In this document: positions 34,539 through 43,216 of the stretch, in pieces
Layout: each line of letters opens with the position of its first letter
Numbering within the stretch: position 1 is the stretch's first letter
NCBI GenBank assembly: GCA_900546065.1
Contig: URBK01000002.1
Coordinates: 102,952-166,951 of the forward strand
DNA: 64,000 nt
Direction of reading: 5' to 3'
From: an uncultured Alistipes sp.
Lineage (GTDB): Bacteria > Bacteroidota > Bacteroidia > Bacteroidales > Rikenellaceae
Translations under genes and position numbers: made by a program
Notes under the pieces: generated by a model
The model's database searches: none
What the model was told of the DNA's origin: nothing
The model's input: only the letters and a program-made list of their open reading frames with translations

Positions 34539-35438
34539 ATGGCAGAAGCAGTGAAAATATGGAAGGAAATTTCGCGCAGCTACCGTGCCTACCTCCGTCT
34601 GGAGAAGCACCTCGCGGCCAACACCATCGAGTCCTATATGCGTGATCTGGAGCAATTCGGACACTTTGTGCTGCTCTTCCACGCCGTGCCGCCGCGCGAG
34701 GTGACACGGCAGATGGTCGAACACTACATGTCGTGGCTCTACGAACACGGACGCGAGAAGAGCTCGCAGGCACGCAGCCTGAGCGGCATCAAGAGTTTCT
34801 TCAACTTCATGCTTCTGAACGAGATGATCGAGACCTCGCCCGCGGAGATGGTCGAGGCGCCGAAGGCGGGGCGTCCGCTGCCCGACACCCTTACGGTCGA
34901 GGAGATCGACCGCCTTATCGGGAGCATCGACCCCGCGACAAAGAAGGGCCTGCGCGACCGCGCCATCCTCGAACTGCTCTATTCGTGCGGGCTGCGCGTG
35001 ACGGAATTGTGCGACCTGAAGATCGGCGACCTCTTCTTCGGCGAGGGCTACATACGCGTCACGGGCAAGGGCGACAAGCAGAGGCTCGTCCCCGTAAGCG
35101 ACATTGCGCGCGACCGCATACAACTCTACCTCGAGACCCGCCACTCGGCCCGCAGCGGCGACGACACGCTCTTTCTGAACAACCGCGGCACACGCCTCAC
35201 GCGCGTCATGATATTCACCATCATACGCCAAGCGGCCAAGCGTGCCGGCATCGACAAACACATCAGCCCCCACACCTTCCGCCACTCCTTCGCCACACAC
35301 TTGCTCGAAGGCGGCGCCAACATACGTCAGGTGCAGGAGCTGTTGGGGCATGAGAATATCCTCACGACAGAGATCTACACCCACCTCGACTCGACACACC
35401 TGCGCCAGACCGTCGAGGAGCACATGCGCATACCTTAA
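34539..35438 (+). CDS. xerD: Tyrosine recombinase XerD
   Basis: This 299-residue tyrosine recombinase resolves chromosome dimers at dif with XerC. The N-terminal SAM-like DNA-binding domain covers about 5-95. The catalytic domain carries R153, K177, H245, R248, H271 and nucleophile Y280 (EIYTHL), all present. The full catalytic set, standard length and core-gene context argue for the housekeeping enzyme rather than a mobile-element integrase. Confidence 0.93.
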   Translation: MAEAVKIWKEISRSYRAYLRLEKHLAANTIESYMRDLEQFGHFVLLFHAVPPREVTRQMVEHYMSWLYEHGREKSSQARSLSGIKSFFNFMLLNEMIETSPAEMVEAPKAGRPLPDTLTVEEIDRLIGSIDPATKKGLRDRAILELLYSCGLRVTELCDLKIGDLFFGEGYIRVTGKGDKQRLVPVSDIARDRIQLYLETRHSARSGDDTLFLNNRGTRLTRVMIFTIIRQAAKRAGIDKHISPHTFRHSFATHLLEGGANIRQVQELLGHENILTTEIYTHLDSTHLRQTVEEHMRIP

Positions 35439-35470
35439 ATAGCCATCCGAAGGGCCAAATAAGAAGAATA

Positions 35471-35502
35471 TTTGCAGGTTACGCATATTTTCGTTATATT
35501 CG
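35471..35502 (+). promoter_or_regulatory. Promoter of the sulfatase gene
   Basis: TTTG (35471-35474), a 20-nt spacer and TATATTCG (35495-35502, one mismatch to the -7 consensus) lie 28 nt upstream of the sulfatase ATG. Confidence 0.65.
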
Positions 35503-35530
35503 TCATCCGCAACCTACAATAACCGCAGCC

Positions 35531-37117
35531 ATGAAACGACCCCTGTCACCGGCCGCCGCACTGCTACCAGCATTGGCCGCCACCGCCTGCGCCCCGCAGA
35601 GCGCCATCGAGCCCAAGCCGCTCAACATCATCCACATCATGACCGATGACCACTCCTACCAGACCATCAGTGCATACGGTCATCCCATCTCGCAGCTTGC
35701 GCCCACGCCCAACATCGACCGTCTGGCGGCCGAGGGTGTGACCTTCACGCGCGCCTATGTCGAGAACTCGCTCTCGACGCCGAGCCGCGCCTGCCTCATC
35801 ACGGGACTGTACAGCCACCAGAACGGACAACGGCGTCTGGGTGCGGGCATCGACACCACCCAGACCTTCATCTCGGAGATACTGCAGCAGAACGGCTACC
35901 AGACGGGTGTCGTCGGCAAGTGGCACATGCGGTGCGACCCCAAGGGCTTCGACTACTACCACATACTCTACGATCAGGGCGAATACTACAACTCGCGTTT
36001 CCGCTCACCGGAGTCGAACGGCGAATATGTTCGCGAGGAGGGCTACTCTTCGGCGCTCATCACCGACCACGCCATAGAGTTCCTCGAGGGGCGCGACAAG
36101 AGCAAACCCTTCTGCCTGCTCGTACACCACAAGGCGCCGCACCGCAACTGGATGCCCGAACCCAAATATTACGACCTCTACGAGGATGTGGAGTTCCCCA
36201 TGCCCGAGAACTTCTATGACGACTACTCCGAGCGCGGCACGGCGGCCCATAACCAGAAGATGAGCATCGAGAAGGATATGGAGCTTGTCTACGACCTCAA
36301 GGTCACGGAGCTTAAGGATCGTCCGTCGTACGTTCCCGAGCCCAACAGCTACTGGAGCCCCGCCGCCGCGGGCCTGACGCCCGAGCAGCAGCAGGCATGG
36401 GAGGCCGCATACAGACCCAAGAACGAAGCCTTCATCGAGGCCAACCTCTCGGGCAGGGAGCTGGCGGAGTGGAAATACCAGCGATACATGCGCGACTACC
36501 TGCGCTGCATACGCTCGGTGGACGACGAGGTAGGGCGTCTTATCGACTACCTTGAGAAGAACGGACTTATGGAGAATACGGTCATCGTCTATACATCGGA
36601 TCAGGGCTTCTACATGGGCGAGCACGGATGGTTCGACAAGCGATTCATGTACGAGGAGTCGTTCCGCACGCCGCTCATAATCCGCTACCCGGGCGGACGT
36701 CAGGGCGAGGTGTGCGACCGTCTGGTGCAGAACATCGACTACGCCCCGACATACCTTGCGGCTGCGGGCATCGAGCAGCCCGAATACATGACGGGCCTTC
36801 CGCTGCAACCCCTCTGCAAGGGACAAGAGCCGCGGCAGTGGCGCGAGGACCTCTACTACCACTATTACGACTATCCGGCCGAACACCGCGTGCTGCGCCA
36901 CGACGGCGTAAGCGACGGCCGCTACAAGCTCATACACTTCTACGACAAGGACAAGGATGGCAACGTGGTGATGCGCGAGGACGAGCTCTACGACCTTGAG
37001 GCCGACCCCTCGGAGATGCACAACATCATCGGCCGCAAGGATATGGCCGAAGTACGCGACCGCCTGCAGAAACGCCTCGACGAATACCGCACGCAGCTGG
37101 CAGTGGACGAGTATTGA
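35531..37117 (+). CDS. Lipoprotein or secreted sulfatase, Ser-type
   Basis: The 528-residue product has a signal sequence with a lipobox-like ATAC (Cys20). An alkaline-phosphatase-fold sulfatase domain follows, with metal site MTDDHSYQTISAYG and the formylglycine motif STPSR (Ser82). TGVVGKWHM and YTSDQGFYMGEHGWFDKRF are also present. Ser at the modified position means activation by an anaerobic sulfatase-maturating radical SAM enzyme (anSME), not by FGE; no anSME gene is in this window. The target glycan is unknown. Confidence 0.93.
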   Translation: MKRPLSPAAALLPALAATACAPQSAIEPKPLNIIHIMTDDHSYQTISAYGHPISQLAPTPNIDRLAAEGVTFTRAYVENSLSTPSRACLITGLYSHQNGQRRLGAGIDTTQTFISEILQQNGYQTGVVGKWHMRCDPKGFDYYHILYDQGEYYNSRFRSPESNGEYVREEGYSSALITDHAIEFLEGRDKSKPFCLLVHHKAPHRNWMPEPKYYDLYEDVEFPMPENFYDDYSERGTAAHNQKMSIEKDMELVYDLKVTELKDRPSYVPEPNSYWSPAAAGLTPEQQQAWEAAYRPKNEAFIEANLSGRELAEWKYQRYMRDYLRCIRSVDDEVGRLIDYLEKNGLMENTVIVYTSDQGFYMGEHGWFDKRFMYEESFRTPLIIRYPGGRQGEVCDRLVQNIDYAPTYLAAAGIEQPEYMTGLPLQPLCKGQEPRQWREDLYYHYYDYPAEHRVLRHDGVSDGRYKLIHFYDKDKDGNVVMREDELYDLEADPSEMHNIIGRKDMAEVRDRLQKRLDEYRTQLAVDEY

Positions 37118-37148
37118 CATTGCGGAATAACCGTCCGCAATACGACAC

Positions 37149-37189
37149 GGCGGCTTGGGGATATCGAATCTCCAAGCTGCCCTCTTTTT
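37149..37189 (+). terminator. Intrinsic terminator after the sulfatase gene
   Basis: A 13-bp stem with G-T wobbles (37149-37161 and 37169-37181) and a 7-nt loop is followed by CTCTTTTT. The remaining 225 nt to cstA are AT-rich, with no gene seen. Confidence 0.8.
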
Positions 37190-37414
37190 ATCCGTAAGCA
37201 GAATATAAATGCAGCCAGCAGCCACCTATACCACCGAATACGAGACTACAAAGTCATAAATATGTCGAAATATTGCATCATTAGCGAAAATTTACCCTTT
37301 CATGTGCGCTCAGTACGGCACAAAACTGTTAATTTTACATTCACGTCCCGCGCGAAACGCCTTCGGGAAGGCCGCCCGTGCCGGCATATACTATAAGAAC
37401 ATTAACCCACAGCC

Positions 37415-38863
37415 ATGATAACATTTGTCGCGGCCCTTGCGGCCCTCATTCTCGGATACATACTCTACGGCGCCTTTGTCGAGCGGGTCTTCGGCGCCGA
37501 CCCCGCACGCAAGACCCCCTGCTACACCCACGGCGACGGCGTCGACTACATCCCCATGCCGACATGGAAGGTCTACCTCATACAGTTCCTCAACATCGCC
37601 GGCACGGGCCCCATCTTCGGTTCGATAATGGGCATACTGTTCGGCCCGGCGGCCTACCTGTGGATCGTCCTTGGCTCGATCTTCGGCGGCGCCGTGCACG
37701 ACTACCTCTCGGGCATGATCTCCATACGCAAGGGCGGCATGAGCCTTCCCGAGATCGTCGGCGACGAACTCGGCAGCGGCGTGCGGCAGGCCATGCGCCT
37801 CTTCTCGCTGGTGCTGATGGTGCTGGTGGGCACGGTCTTCGTGACCACACCCGCAGGTCTGCTCGCAACGATGACCGTAGGCTGGGGGCCCTTCGGCTCG
37901 GTGGCGTTCTGGTCGGTCGTAATATTCATATACTACATTCTGGCGACGCTGCTGCCCATCGACGCCCTCATCGGCCGCATATACCCCGTCTTCGGCGTGG
38001 CGCTGCTTATAATGGCGGTGGGTGTTCTGGTCGGCATATTCACACACACGGGATGGATGCCCGAAATCACGGAGGCCTTCACGAACCACCATCCCAACCA
38101 CTCGCTGCCCATCTTCCCGATGCTCTTCATCACCATTGCGTGCGGCGCCGTGAGCGGCTTCCACGCCACGCAGAGTCCCATGATGGCACGCTGTATAAAG
38201 AACGAGCGCATGGGCCGCCGCGTATTCTACGGCGCCATGATCACCGAGGGCATCGTAGCGATGATATGGGCCGCCGCCGCGATAAAGTATGCCGGCGGCT
38301 ACGACGAGCTGCAACAGATGCTCACCGCCGAGGGCAACTCGAACCCCGCCCTTGTCGTCAACTTCATCTGCAACGACTGGATGGGCGGCATAGGGCCCAT
38401 TCTCGCCATCCTCGGCGTCGTGGCCGCCCCCGTCACCTCGGGCGACACGGCCTTCCGCTGCGCGCGCCTCATAGCATCCGACATCCTCAAACTGCGGCAG
38501 GATACCATCTGGCGGCGTCTGGCCGTCTCGCTGCCGCTCTTCGTCATAGCCGCCGTGCTGATGAACGTCAACTTCGACATCCTGTGGCGATACTTCGCAT
38601 GGTTCAACCAGACGCTCTCGATATTCACCTTCTGGGCCCTTACCGTATGGCTTGCGCGCAACGGCCGCAACTTTATCGTCACGCTGCTGCCCACACTCTT
38701 CATGACGGCCGTATGCACATCCTACATACTCGTGGCACCCGAAGGCTTCCGCCTGCCGCAAGCCGCAGGTGTCGCCGGAGGCATCGCCGCCGCCATGATC
38801 CTCGGTGTGCTGTATTTCCGCTGGCTGAGGCTCTTCAAGGCAAACCTGCATAACGTAGGATAA
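37415..38863 (+). CDS. cstA: Carbon starvation protein CstA family transporter
   Basis: This 482-residue multi-span membrane protein begins with a helix containing ILGYILYGAFVERVFG. It shows the CstA signature YIPMPTWKVYLIQFLNIAGT and then FGAAVHDYLSGMISIRKGG-like sequence (FGGAVHDYLSGM). CstA proteins import pyruvate or peptides under nutrient limitation. The protein is shorter than E. coli CstA (about 700 residues), as are many CstA homologues outside the enterics. It is monocistronic. Confidence 0.93.
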   Translation: MITFVAALAALILGYILYGAFVERVFGADPARKTPCYTHGDGVDYIPMPTWKVYLIQFLNIAGTGPIFGSIMGILFGPAAYLWIVLGSIFGGAVHDYLSGMISIRKGGMSLPEIVGDELGSGVRQAMRLFSLVLMVLVGTVFVTTPAGLLATMTVGWGPFGSVAFWSVVIFIYYILATLLPIDALIGRIYPVFGVALLIMAVGVLVGIFTHTGWMPEITEAFTNHHPNHSLPIFPMLFITIACGAVSGFHATQSPMMARCIKNERMGRRVFYGAMITEGIVAMIWAAAAIKYAGGYDELQQMLTAEGNSNPALVVNFICNDWMGGIGPILAILGVVAAPVTSGDTAFRCARLIASDILKLRQDTIWRRLAVSLPLFVIAAVLMNVNFDILWRYFAWFNQTLSIFTFWALTVWLARNGRNFIVTLLPTLFMTAVCTSYILVAPEGFRLPQAAGVAGGIAAAMILGVLYFRWLRLFKANLHNVG

Positions 38864-38883
38864 TCCCCCCGTTCAAACGAAAC

Positions 38884-38916
38884 GACGCCCCGATCCTTAT
38901 TATGGATCGGGGCGTC
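38884..38916. terminator. Hairpin between convergent cstA and exuT
   Basis: A perfect 13-bp stem (GACGCCCCGATCC/GGATCGGGGCGTC) with a 7-nt loop lies between the two convergent genes. No strong T run follows on either strand, so it may be a Rho-assisted or weak bidirectional terminator. Confidence 0.65.
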
Positions 38917-38936
38917 ACTATAGTACGCGTTCTATG

Positions 38937-40373
38937 TTACAACACGATCGGGCGGTACTTGGGCACAAATGCCTTCATTGCGAGCCAGCTGGCCAGATAT
39001 GCCACGGCGCAGAACGAGAAGGCTATCATATATCCGGCCTCGATGCCGTGATAGCCCATGAACGACATGTTTGTATTGGCCGCATGGTCGAACAGGCGTC
39101 CCGCACCCGTCTGTATGAGGAACGAGCCGACACCTCCGGCCATACCTCCGATACCGGTTATGGTTGCGATCATCGACTTGGGGAACATGTCGCCCACGGT
39201 CGAGAAGATATTTGCCGACCACGACTGGTGCGCGGCGCAGGCTATGCCGACGAATATGACAGGGAACCAGTACGAATATCCCGACAGGGGCTGGGCCAGA
39301 AGCGCCAGCAGCGGGAAGAAGGCGAAGATCAACATTGCGCGCATGCGTCCCGCATAGGGGTTCATGCCGTAGCGCTCGATGAAGATCGTGGGCAGATAGC
39401 CGCCCAGAAGCGAGATCATCACTATGAGATAGAGCACACCCAGCGCCACTTGGAACTCGATGCTCGTAGAGGACATGCCGCAGGCATTCTTCAGGTACGA
39501 CGGCATCCAGAACAGATAGAACCACCATACGCCGTCGGCGATGGCCTTACCCGAGATGAAGGCCCACGTCTGACGGTATCCGAAGCAGCGCCACAGCGAC
39601 ACCTTCGGGCCGCGCGACGACTCCGAGGCGGGCTTTTCGGGCTCCGAGTCGGAATTTATATACTCCAGCTCGGCGGCATTGACTGCGGGATTGCGGTCGG
39701 GTTTCTTGTAGAGGAACTGCCAGAAACCCATCCATACGAAGCCCAGCGCTCCGATGATGATGAACGAAGCCTCCCAGCCGTAGCGCGCCGCCAGCGTCGG
39801 GATAAGGAACGGCGCAGCCAGAGCCCCGACGGTAGATCCGGCGTTGAAGATACTCGTGGCATAGGCACGGTCCTTCTTGGGGAAGTACTCGGCCGTGGCC
39901 TTGTTCGCAGCGGGGAAGTTGCCCGCCTCGCCTATCGCCAGCACGCATCGCGCAAGGATGAAGAGCGTGAGCGATACGACGGCTATGCGCGAGATCAGTT
40001 CGGCGTTGTCCACGACGGCACGCATGGCCGCCGCATCCGGAAGGTCGACGACCCACTCCGTCGCCACGCCGCAGATGGCATGCAGGCAGGCGCCCACAGA
40101 CCAGATGCCGATACTCCAGAAGTACCCCTTCTTGGTATCCAGACGGTCGACGACACGTCCGGCAAAGAGCATCGCGATGGCGTAGACAAGCGAGAAGATT
40201 CCCGTCACAAGACCGTAGTGGCTGTTTGTCCAGTGGAACTCGGGACGTATAAACTCCTCCCATGTCAGCGACAGCACCTGTCGGTCGAGGTAGTTTATGG
40301 TGGTGGCGAAGAAGAGCAGTGAGCAGATCACCCACCTGTAATTGGTCATTTTCGTGGTTTTCGATGTAGTCAT
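38937..40373 (-). CDS. exuT: MFS transporter, hexuronate family
   Basis: The 478-residue protein has about 12 membrane helices. The anion:cation symporter (ACS) family N terminus (RWVICSLLFFATTINYLDRQVLS) is present, as are the MFS loop FAGRVVDRLDTKKGY and GEAGNFPAANKATAEYFPKKDRA. These match ExuT/GudP-type transporters. It is the last gene after kdgK and eda, which supports hexuronate (or ketodeoxyuronate) uptake. The ATG at 40373 is used; 40349 is possible. Confidence 0.88.
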   Translation of the reverse strand: MTTSKTTKMTNYRWVICSLLFFATTINYLDRQVLSLTWEEFIRPEFHWTNSHYGLVTGIFSLVYAIAMLFAGRVVDRLDTKKGYFWSIGIWSVGACLHAICGVATEWVVDLPDAAAMRAVVDNAELISRIAVVSLTLFILARCVLAIGEAGNFPAANKATAEYFPKKDRAYATSIFNAGSTVGALAAPFLIPTLAARYGWEASFIIIGALGFVWMGFWQFLYKKPDRNPAVNAAELEYINSDSEPEKPASESSRGPKVSLWRCFGYRQTWAFISGKAIADGVWWFYLFWMPSYLKNACGMSSTSIEFQVALGVLYLIVMISLLGGYLPTIFIERYGMNPYAGRMRAMLIFAFFPLLALLAQPLSGYSYWFPVIFVGIACAAHQSWSANIFSTVGDMFPKSMIATITGIGGMAGGVGSFLIQTGAGRLFDHAANTNMSFMGYHGIEAGYMIAFSFCAVAYLASWLAMKAFVPKYRPIVL

Positions 40374-40450
40374 AAGGTTTGGGTTAGTAATTGAAGGCAT
40401 TGAGTCTGCGGAATCCGATTTCGTCTCCTAACGTCGGATTCCGTATCGTT

Positions 40451-41131
40451 CTATTTGGTCTTGCGTCTTGCTGCGGCGATTATGGCCAGAGCCTCACGGC
40501 AGCGCTCCGTGATGGCATCCCACCGACCCTCGGCGATATCGGCCGCGGGGAAGAGTTTCGAGCCCATACCAACGACATCTACTCCGGCACCGAACCACGC
40601 CTCGAGATTCTCACGCTGGGGCTCCACGGCACCCGTGGCCATAAGCATCGCCCACGGCAGCGGAGCCTTGACGTTCTTGACGAACGACGGGCCGCCGACG
40701 TTGCCCGCGGGGAATATCTTTATCAGGTCGCACCCCAGTTCCTGCGCCATGCCGATCTCGGTGACAGACCCGCACCCGGGAGTATAGGGGATGCAGCGGC
40801 GGTTGCACACCTTCGCCACATCGGGGTTCAGCAGCGGGCCCACGATGAACGAGGCGCCGAGCTGTATGTAGAGTGCGGCCGTGGGGGCATCTACGACACT
40901 GCCCGCACCGAGAACCATCTCGGGGCACTCCGTCGCCGCCCACCGCACCAAAGGCCCGAAGACCTCGTGGGCAAAGTCGCCGCGGTTGGTAAATTCGAAG
41001 GCGCGCACACCGCCTTCGTAGCACGCCTTGACCACATGTTTCGTGCGGTCCAAGTCGGCCGAATAGAACACAGGCACCATCCCCGTCGAGAGCATCGCCG
41101 TGAGGGCCTCTATCTTCGTAAATCTTGCCAT
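40451..41131 (-). CDS. eda: KDPG/KHG aldolase
   Basis: This 226-residue class I aldolase splits 2-keto-3-deoxy-6-phosphogluconate into pyruvate and glyceraldehyde 3-phosphate. It has the catalytic Glu in AFEFTNRGD (E46), [19 protein letters not shown] and the Schiff-base Lys in [10 protein letters not shown] (K138). It lies 72 nt after kdgK and 77 nt before exuT. Confidence 0.95.
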   Translation of the reverse strand: MARFTKIEALTAMLSTGMVPVFYSADLDRTKHVVKACYEGGVRAFEFTNRGDFAHEVFGPLVRWAATECPEMVLGAGSVVDAPTAALYIQLGASFIVGPLLNPDVAKVCNRRCIPYTPGCGSVTEIGMAQELGCDLIKIFPAGNVGGPSFVKNVKAPLPWAMLMATGAVEPQRENLEAWFGAGVDVVGMGSKLFPAADIAEGRWDAITERCREALAIIAAARRKTK

Positions 41132-41203
41132 GACAGTTTATTCGATCAGTTTTCTATGATTCACACATTATATGATCTGCCGTTCGGCTCGTCGCTCCGG
41201 ATC

Positions 41204-42241
41204 CTAACGCGCCACGCGGCCCGAGCCGTCGCCCTTCATGAGGTTCTCCACCTCCGCGACACTCACCATGTTGAAGTCGCCGTAAATGGTATGTTTGAGA
41301 GCCGACGCCGCCGCGGCGAAGTTCAGCGCCCGCTGGTCGTCGTCATACGTGAGAAGTCCGTATATGAGGCCGCCCATGAACGAGTCGCCTCCGCCCACAC
41401 GGTCCACGATGTCGGTTATGTCGTATCGGGGCGAACGGTACAGCGTCTCGCCGTCGAACAGCACGCCGCCCCACGTATTGTGGTCGGCATTGATCGAGCC
41501 GCGCAGGGTTATAACCACCTTCTTCGCACGCGGGAAACGGGCCATGAGCTGCGTGCAGACGCTGCGGAAGGCGGCGGCATCGACCTCGCCCTGCGTAGAG
41601 GCGGCATCGAAACCCTCGGGCTTGATGCCGAAGACCTTCTCGGCATCCTCCTCGTTGCCGAGGATCACGTCGCAGCACTCAACCAGCGCGGGCATAACCT
41701 CCGCGGCCGTCTTGCCGTACTTCCACAGATTCTTGCGGTAATTCAGGTCACACGACACCTTCACGCCGAGGCTGTTTGCCGCACGGCACGCATCCAGACA
41801 CACCTCTGCAGCCGAGGCGCTTATGGCGGGCGTAATACCCGTCCAATGGAACCAGTCGGCACCCGCAAGCACCTGCTCCCAGTCGATCATGCCGCGCTCG
41901 ACGGTGGCGGCCGACGAGTGTGCGCGGTCATAGACCACCTTGCTCGGACGCGCCACGGCACCCGTTTCGAGATAATATATTCCGAGACGCTCGCCTCCAT
42001 ATACTATATTGGACGTGCCGACGCCGAAACTGCGCAGTTCGGCCGCACACGCCGCACCCAGATCGTTCTGCGGCAGGCGCGTCACATAGTCCACGTCGAT
42101 GCCGTAGTTGGCCAGCGATACGGCGACATTGGCTTCGCCGCCGCCGAAGGTGGCGTTGAAACTGCGGGCCTGACGGAATCTGAGATGTTCGGGGGTGGCA
42201 AGCCTAAGCATGATCTCCCCGAAAGTGACAACTTTGCTCAT
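41204..42241 (-). CDS. kdgK: 2-keto-3-deoxygluconate kinase (PfkB family)
   Basis: The 345-residue product phosphorylates 2-keto-3-deoxygluconate. It has the PfkB N-terminal motif GGGEANVAVSLANYG (about 33-47) and the C-terminal signature around GGGDSFMGG. The usual GAGD anion hole reads GGGD here, a conservative change. It is the first gene of the kdgK-eda-exuT operon and complements the kduI-kduD operon at 16.8-18.5 kb. Confidence 0.92.
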   Translation of the reverse strand: MSKVVTFGEIMLRLATPEHLRFRQARSFNATFGGGEANVAVSLANYGIDVDYVTRLPQNDLGAACAAELRSFGVGTSNIVYGGERLGIYYLETGAVARPSKVVYDRAHSSAATVERGMIDWEQVLAGADWFHWTGITPAISASAAEVCLDACRAANSLGVKVSCDLNYRKNLWKYGKTAAEVMPALVECCDVILGNEEDAEKVFGIKPEGFDAASTQGEVDAAAFRSVCTQLMARFPRAKKVVITLRGSINADHNTWGGVLFDGETLYRSPRYDITDIVDRVGGGDSFMGGLIYGLLTYDDDQRALNFAAAASALKHTIYGDFNMVSVAEVENLMKGDGSGRVAR

Positions 42242-42472
42242 ATTGAAAATTAAGGTTAGTTGGTAGGATTTATGCTACAATTAAGACAAAGTTATGCAAA
42301 AAATATTTATCGGGAAAGTCTTTTCGGGCATACGCCCAGAATAATCCGCATTTTTATACGATATTCCTTTTCCGGAAAATTATTTCCGCACATACCTCAC
42401 GCGGCAGACGGCAGCTATTTCCGGGTCCGTACACACATGCACGCACCCAAAAGGAAAAACATCAGTTGACAA

Positions 42473-43213
42473 TCAGAATACCTCCTGCAATATGCGTATC
42501 GACTGCACCGTGTGGATCGTATCGAGGTGATAGGCGTAGTATGCGAGCAGCGACTCGAGGAAATCGACCCTCTGGCGGCGGTTCAGGCCCACCTCGCCAA
42601 GATAGCGGACATCACACTCGAGCATGTCGCGCAGGATCATGGCATTCTCCTGCGACATGGCGTGTTCGCGCGGCGGCGCGGTGACGGTATAGAGCCCCTC
42701 GGCGATATCGAACCACGCCGCGGGCATATATTCGTTCCCGGGCGAGAAGCCCAGAAAACGGCACAGATTGGACAGAAACCACAGATGGAAGTTGGCCACG
42801 CCCTCCGAGGCGGCATCCAGTGCTTCGACCGAACCCCACACGAAGTCGAACAACATGGCATTCGCCTCGCTCTCCTTCACAAGACGGTAGAGCACCTCGG
42901 CCATGAACAGCGCTATGGCCGACTTCTTCACGTCGAAGGGTATCGACTGCAACACGATGCCGGCATGCACCTCGCCCAGACGGTGCATCTCCATCTTCGG
43001 GGACTCCAGCCCCTCGAACTCCAGAGCGAACATCGGCTGGAACAGGGCCTGCCTTGATCCGTGTCCGCGGCGCGACCCCAGCCCCTGCACCATGTAGCTC
43101 TGACGCCCGAGCGTCGAGGTGAGCATCTGCACCACCATACCCTTCTCACCGTACTTGAGCGTCCCGATAACGACGCCCCGCGCGGTGTAACGCTTCATCG
43201 CTGCGCCCTTCAT
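42473..43213 (-). CDS. recO: DNA repair protein RecO
   Basis: The 246-residue product helps load RecA on SSB-coated DNA in the RecFOR pathway. It has an N-terminal OB fold (YTARGVVIGTLKYGEKGMVVQMLTS, about 8-32; SYMVQGLGS). A helical domain (FLSNLCRFLGFSPGN, LNRRQRVDFLESLLAYY) follows, without the zinc cysteines seen in some homologues. It starts 3 nt after the ispG stop, so the two are co-transcribed; the ATG at 43198 is an alternative. Confidence 0.88.
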   Translation of the reverse strand: MKGAAMKRYTARGVVIGTLKYGEKGMVVQMLTSTLGRQSYMVQGLGSRRGHGSRQALFQPMFALEFEGLESPKMEMHRLGEVHAGIVLQSIPFDVKKSAIALFMAEVLYRLVKESEANAMLFDFVWGSVEALDAASEGVANFHLWFLSNLCRFLGFSPGNEYMPAAWFDIAEGLYTVTAPPREHAMSQENAMILRDMLECDVRYLGEVGLNRRQRVDFLESLLAYYAYHLDTIHTVQSIRILQEVF

Positions 43214-43216
43214 CCG

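Noticed and set aside
34539..35438. xerD considered as a phage or integrative-element integrase
   Set aside because: Standard XerD length and complete catalytic set, with prmA beside it; no att-like repeats or mobile genes nearby.
33636..35486. A 616-codon open frame that includes prmA and runs antisense through xerD
   Set aside because: Only 33636-34493 matches PrmA. The upstream part mirrors the well-supported xerD gene and has no family similarity.
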